Shown here in pieces: positions 59,093 through 64,000 of a stretch of 64,000 nt of DNA. The translations under genes and the position numbers were made by a program. The DNA is from Pohlia nutans. Taxonomy: Eukaryota; Streptophyta; Bryopsida; Bryales; Mniaceae. The stretch lies in the NCBI GenBank assembly GCA_022496805.1, contig CM040092.1, positions 19,796,113 through 19,860,112 of the forward strand, given 5' to 3'. Under the pieces are notes generated by a model, which was not told the origin of the DNA, ran no database searches, and worked only from the letters and a program-made list of their open reading frames with translations. Within the stretch, counting starts at the first letter, position 1, and each line of letters opens with the position of its first letter.

Positions 59093-62000
59093 CTGCCAGA
59101 AAGAAAACAGAACAATCTCTACAGTATGAGAACCAAAATCATCTCACGCGTACATGTTTGCAAACAAAGTGTCACAAGTCACAACAGTGTCTTCTTACTA
59201 AGCAAAGCGGAAAACTAATTCTGTGCTAATGGGGTGCAGAATACTGAAGTAACTTCAAGAACCTACAGTCTTGACTCTAAGGGCCACTTAGGTCGAAGCA
59301 ATAAGCTTAACCCCTAAAGGACCAAGGATTCATGGTTTTAAAACGACAAATTCAATGGATCATATTGTTAAGAATATAATTCCGATGGGATCAAATTTAT
59401 ATCACCAGAATCAATGAAGAATGCTGCATGTGTTGGTCCAGAAATAGGTTAATTTGAACATAAAGATGTCCACATAGAAACTGCTAAACAAACATGAGGC
59501 CCGTTTTGGGCATCTTGGTCCTTTAGGGGTTAAACTTCAACCAACATCATGTGCAACTTGGCGTTAGATATGAACTTCCTTCTAATGGGATAGAGCTGGA
59601 ATGCACATAAAGGTTACAAGCCTATCTAAACTACATGTGACAACCCTGAAGCAGATCTGAGAATAGCCCTGATGTACTCAAATGAAGAGAAATGAGTGTA
59701 ACAAGTATACCTCTTCTGATGGGAAGAATGCAGTCAACCTCCTGACAGGGCGCGAGAACAGGTCCCAACATTTCTTTCCCCATGCATCTCCTGGATTTTC
59801 TGCTTTCAAAGGCTCTCCAATTTTAAACGATGAAATGTCTACAGTCACTGTGACTTCTTCAGAAATGGCAGAAGCTTTAGGAGAAGCTTTGGGAGAATAT
59901 TTGGGGTCCTCAAGACCAGTCTCCTCAACGTCACCTTTCGGTACTGTGGAAACTACAGGATCCACTTCCTTTTTCTTGTCAGTGCAAAGGACCACAACAA
60001 CGAAGACGACGTAGAAGGAGACCATCCCTACAGCTTGCCAAAACACGATCTCGCCTTTCAGGTAGATGATGAAGAGAAGGCACACAGCGCCGAGGTAGAA
60101 CGACACATCGCGGATGAAAGGCATGGGCTGCAGAGAGAAAGGTGCAGCTGCCAAAGCTACTGATCCAACAACAAAAGCCGAGACGAAGGTGCCTGCACTC
60201 AGAATGGCACCAAATCCAATTCTGGAGTTGTCACCTCCAATGGCGGCCAGGGAGGCAAAGATGTCCGGGGCTCCGTTCCCGAGAGCAAGCAAGGTCACTC
60301 CACCCATGCTTGGTGTCATCCCTAGAAGCTCCACTAGCCGGCGCACCACGGGCGAGAAGTAATTCTCAGCTGTTTCAGCTAAAATGTAAAAGGCTAGTAC
60401 GAGAATGGTCACTAAGACTGGCACTGAAATCCACTTGGCTCCCCCCATTCCACAGAAATGCAGGACGAGGTAATTCACCATGTTTCGCCCACTGTCCTCT
60501 GCACAATACTTCCGCGCCATTTCGCATCGCACCAGTGGTGATTCACTTGCCACACTTGCACATTCCCTGCACATTCATTGACCACAATTCAAAATGGCTG
60601 CTGGCTAATACCCTTATTGTGTGCATGAAGCACTGATGTGCTAATTACTCTTTAACTCCTCAAGGACCAAGAATAAAATGACAAATTTAATCAATCATAT
60701 TGTGAAAAATAGAACTCAGATGGGACCAAATTTTATATCAGTGAAGAACATTGCATGTGTTGGTGAAAAAGAAATGCCGTAGTACCATAGCTGGGTCGCC
60801 AAAAAATAATTCAAAAAATAAAAATCGTGAAATTATGAGGACAAAAAACGAAAATAGAATAAATTATTGTTAGCTATATTTAGATATTTCTAGGCTATTT
60901 TGGGGCCATTTTGGGCCATTTTTTATCATTTTTTTGCTCAAAAACGAGAACCGAGAAATTCATTTCTTGAGGAACGAACCTTATTTTTCGAAAAACATTA
61001 AATATTCGTTCGTGGGGTGGCGACCCAGCTATGGTACTACGGTAAATTGAACAAAAGAAAGTTTAGAGAGGACATACTCAAAACTACTAAATATATATTA
61101 AAAATTATACATATATGAGGCCCAATTCGGGCTTCTTGGTCCCTCTAGGGGTTAAACTGAAACTCTGGGTATAAAAGCCTATGCAGCGAATTTCAATCAG
61201 TCACGGCAATCTCAATAGTGAAAACCAGAACTCATGTATTGGCTTGTTAAAAGTGCGTCATTCATTGCTTCTCCGCTCACAAGATTTGACCCCAAAATGA
61301 GCAAAATTAATCTCGAAATAATGAACTGCTTGTCGGCTCTATCTGTGCAGCTGTCAGATTTACCACTCTCTTTTGTTGTGATCTCAATACTTTGAATAAG
61401 AAGGCATATTATAGCTCATTAGAAGCGCATTTTTAATCAAACACGGATAATGGCTTGTTCATAGCTTTCCAACAAAATATCACACCAGAAATGAAAACAA
61501 ACAATGTCTGCTCTCTTTTGTAGTCGTGCTGTCATATTCACCACACATCATCATGTGATCTCAATACTAAAGGCACATAATAACTCATTTTCCGACAAAA
61601 TATCACTTGGGCACAAAATCTCAAATCTCAATTTGAGTGCATCCATCTCAGGTTATGAGTGCCTTTTTATACCCATTCAAAATAACCCGCTTCATATCGT
61701 TCAATTTATTTTTTAAATGTGCTGCTAACAAGCCATTATCCATGTTTTGATTGAAAATGCGCTTCTAATGAGCTATAAAGTATTGAGATCACAACAAGAA
61801 ATCGAAAGAGTGGTAAATCTGACAGCTGCACAGAGAGAGCCGACAAGCAGTTCATGATTTCGAGATTAATTTTGCTCATTTTTGGGTCAAATCTTGAGAG
61901 TGATAGGTAGTTGAGAACCAATAACCCGCTACATATCGTTCAATTTATTTTTAAAATGAAGCAAAATTTATCGACCGAAGTAATCAACAAGAGACTCTTC

Positions 62001-62318
62001 GATTCGAAAGAATCTGAGCTCTAAAAAAATCCATGGCTTCCTTTCCATATCTGTCCACCATTCTCACCGAAACCCTAAAAACAACAAGAAGCATCCAAGA
62101 AGAAGGAAAAAGCAAAAAAGAAAAACGACCCAATACCTGGTTGCATCATCCTGATCGCCTTGAACGTTCACAGCTTCCAGCAAACCCCTGTGCGCATTTG
62201 GGTTCACCACATTTGGAGCTCCCAACCACCAAGAATGGAGGCTGGCCACAAGGAAGAAGAGCAGAATGCCGGCCGCCTTGACATGGAAACGCAATGCAGC
62301 AGGAGCACGAGAAGACAT
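58313..62318 (-). CDS. CCX: Cation/calcium exchanger, CCX family (3 coding exons, 605 aa)
   Basis: Exons are 62318-62137, 60566-59711 and 59092-58313 (182+856+780 nt); phases 2 and 0 join cleanly and the stop is TAA. CCX proteins are K+-dependent Na+/Ca2+-exchanger relatives that move cations across plant endomembranes or the plasma membrane. The alpha-1 repeat lies at about residues 145-170, with GNGAPD at 157-162. The alpha-2 repeat is at about 477-525, with GNSIGD at 487-492 followed by PMFN. A hydrophobic N-terminal segment (about 12-34) may be a signal peptide or first membrane helix. Cysteines near residues 63-99 match the conserved N-terminal cysteine region of the family. Residues about 256-350 form the hydrophilic central loop, rich in K, E, P and S. 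The start at 62318 is chosen for its CACCATGTC context and the hydrophobic segment that follows; an in-frame ATG at 62411 is the alternative. Confidence 0.93.
59307..59533. mobile_element. TTAA element, short family, best-preserved copy (CCX intron 2)
   Basis: TTAA-CCCCTAAAGGACCAAGG ... CTTGGTCCTTTAGGGG-TTAA. Confidence 0.92.
59711..60566 (-). CDS. CCX: CCX gene, exon 2 (alpha-1 repeat and central loop)
   Basis: The acceptor is AATGTGCAG|G and the donor is GAAGAG|GTATAC. The single first base completes the split arginine codon; 285 further codons follow. It carries GNGAPD and the charged loop with its repeated SPKASPKAS motif. Confidence 0.93.
60652..61155. mobile_element. TTAA element, short family, with a nested element (CCX intron 1)
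   Basis: TTAA-CTCCTCAAGGACCAAG at the left, CTTGGTCCCTCTAGGGG-TTAA at the right. Removing 60777-61042 restores the usual 230-bp interior. Confidence 0.9.
60777..61042. mobile_element. TIR element with perfect 24-bp ends, nested
   Basis: CCGTAGTACCATAGCTGGGT... at 60777-60800 is the exact inverse of 61019-61042. 266 bp, AT-rich interior; class unknown and the duplication is unclear. Confidence 0.85.
61281..61895. repeat. Large foldback in CCX intron 1
   Basis: Arms 61281-61463 and 61726-61895 pair (AAGATTTGACCC, GAGCAAAATTAATCTCGAAAT, GCAGCTGTCAGATTTACCAC). TAACCCGCT.CATATCGTTCA also occurs as a direct repeat at about 61680 and 61922. Confidence 0.8.
62137..62318 (-). CDS. CCX: CCX gene, exon 1
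   Basis: It encodes MSSRAPAALRFHV, a hydrophobic helix and a luminal stretch ending DQDDAT plus two bases (AG) of an arginine codon. The donor is CCAG|GTATTG. Confidence 0.85.
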
Positions 62319-62606
62319 GGTGCTCACAGCCCTGACCCACAAAGGCAGATCTGCAGCATGGCTGAACTTATTGCCACAAGGAAGCAAGTGATTCAGTCCC
62401 AGCAAGTGCAAGAGTGAGCTCGGAGGGAAGCGAGCTCGGTTGCGTCTTCACCAGAACAGGCAGGGGAGCTTGCATGATTGTCAACATCTATAAAAACAAT
62501 AAGCTATAAATAAATGGAATAATGCAGCTGGAGCATCTTTCAGGTTCTTTTTCCTCCAAGGTACTGTACTCCGTGGTCGGTTCTCACCTGTGTTGTACTT
62601 TTATCC

Positions 62607-63188
62607 TTAACCCCTAAAGGACCGGGGGTGTTGAACTTAGCTCTTGTTTTCTTCACTAGCTCCTGTAGCAAGCTCAATTCCTCATTGGTGTGGGGTAACT
62701 TTGACGATCGGCACCGTTGAAACTAAAGAAGACTTACATAGGTTTTTTATGAAAAAAAAGATCAACAAAATCGCACAATTTTTGAGAAAATGTCACCGTT
62801 GAGAAGCTTGATGAAACTTCTTTGGGGTATTTTGTACACATGCTGAAATCGGATTGTTCAAAAGTGCTCCAAAAATTCTGAATTTTTTCCAGTGAGTAGT
62901 AATCATCATTTTAAACATGTGCAAAAAATTTCAAGTAATTTGGAGGTGTGAGGAGGAAGATATGAGGGTCTGAAGTGACGCCTAGATACCCACCGTGCAA
63001 CTCAAAAAAATCACCAAAAATCGCTCACTTGATGAATTTCCGATCAAGAAGTACCTACAAATTTGGCTCTCAAAAAGAGCCAGGGTCTCTTTGTTGCTCA
63101 CCCTACAATTTGAAGCCCAAGAACCCAAATTTCCTCACTTTCTAGTTCCAGAAGCCGCATGGGGGCCTTACGGTCCTTTAGGGGTTAA
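62607..63188. mobile_element. TTAA element, long family, copy 2
   Basis: TTAA-CCCCTAAAGGACCGGGG and CGGTCCTTTAGGGG-TTAA; matches 1590-2172 end to end in the same orientation. It starts about 290 bp upstream of the CCX start codon. Confidence 0.9.
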
Positions 63189-63223
63189 CCATTAAAGGAC
63201 ATGGCTTTCTTGATTCGCACACC

Positions 63224-63553
63224 TTAACCCCTAAACATACCGATCTTTTGAACACAAGTAAAAGTTAGCTTCAAAGATAGATATTAGCATGCCTCGGATG
63301 TACATGAGGTGTACATGAGAGGACCATTGCAAGCATAAAATCTACCCAACAAATTTGACATACTTGCAATTGGAGGCCTCTCCAATATTATCAACCCCCC
63401 ATCACAAGAAATGTTATTGTACAATTGGTAGAGAATTTAATAGTTTTACAAAGGTGACTTGGATGAAAGTCATCCGAGATTGTATGAAAAAGTTGCAAGG
63501 CTTTGAATCTGTTCGTGATCCAGTTTCGGAACGCTGGGACGTTTAGGGGTTAA
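63224..63553. mobile_element. TTAA element, CGTTTAGGGG family
   Basis: TTAA-CCCCTAAACATACCG at the left, GGGACGTTTAGGGG-TTAA at the right. Its right part (GTTCGTGATCCAGTTTCGGA) resembles the end of 45685-46273. Confidence 0.85.
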
Positions 63554-64000
63554 GTGTGCAAGGAGCCCCATAGGGCCATGTTTGATCATTTTTCAATCAA
63601 ACTCTAATTTTCACCTAGTTCTTAATTTCAAATGAAAATAGTTCCAACTAAGAAAGTGTAGAAGCTATCTACTACTTTCTATTCCAATCTACTGTACTTC
63701 AAAAAGTTTAAAATTGCGTTTTTTACAACATTTTAAAGCTCAAAGCCTAAAATTCCAATATACACTGCAAAAAAAGTTTTTTCAATCGAGTTTATTTTTA
63801 TGTAAACTCAAGAAGCGTACCACCTACACCTTGTTGTTCATCACTACTATTTACATTTTTCCTTAAATTCATACTATTTTAGGCATTTTTGTAACTACTA
63901 TGGCTATTACAAGAGAAAAACTTTGAAAAATCTTATAAAATTCATTTTGATTTAAATAATTATGAAAAAATATCAGTATAAATCCTTTTTAGAATAAATT
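63554..64000. other. No feature recognised
   Basis: AT-rich DNA up to the window edge. Confidence 0.5.

Noticed and set aside
62319..62411. N-terminal extension of CCX from an ATG at 62411
   Set aside because: The extension is not hydrophobic and not family-like; the ATG at 62318 has better context and is followed by the expected hydrophobic segment. Not excluded without cDNA.

Overview
The window is nuclear DNA of a plant, most likely a land plant. It carries two intron-containing genes of plant families: a U-box/armadillo E3 ubiquitin ligase and a cation/calcium (CCX) exchanger. Both are on the minus strand with GT-AG introns. The rest is AT-rich, gene-poor DNA packed with short non-autonomous DNA transposons. 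I cannot name the species or place the lineage more finely.

Layout. 1-30.6 kb: no gene that I can support; a mosaic of MITEs, foldbacks, one complete tRNA-derived SINE (20.35-20.74 kb), a possible Ty3/gypsy integrase scrap (24.3 kb) and simple repeats. 30.66-37.09 kb: a five-exon gene for a 1,029-residue PUB42/43/44-type U-box protein; its phases join without a break. Introns 1, 2 and 4 and the upstream region hold Stowaway-like MITEs, and introns 1 and 2 also hold TTAA elements. 37.1-39.3 kb: its probable 5' region. 39.3-58.0 kb: a second transposon-rich, gene-poor stretch with nested insertions, a long palindrome at 41.0-42.0 kb and one orphan exon-like segment at 43.9 kb. 58.3-62.3 kb: a three-exon gene for a 605-residue CCX exchanger, again with transposons in both introns and a foldback MITE starting about 30 bp after the stop codon. 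62.3-64 kb: more TTAA elements.

The most striking feature is a superfamily of about 30 short elements whose ends read TTAA-CCCCTAAAGGNCC...GGNCCTTTAGGGG-TTAA (or CCCCTAAACGTCC). Their interiors fall into at least six unrelated families. A TTAA target plus CCC-starting inverted repeats is the signature of piggyBac transposons, a superfamily I do not know to be well documented in land plants. Two copies with non-canonical but matching flanks (ATAA/ATAA and TAAA/TAAA) support a real 4-bp target duplication. Other superfamilies are supported by target duplications: hAT (8 bp), Mutator-like (10 bp), PIF/Harbinger-like (TAA/TTA), Stowaway/mariner (TA) and CACTA-like ends.

The two genes have no evident functional link: one acts in protein ubiquitination, the other in membrane cation transport.
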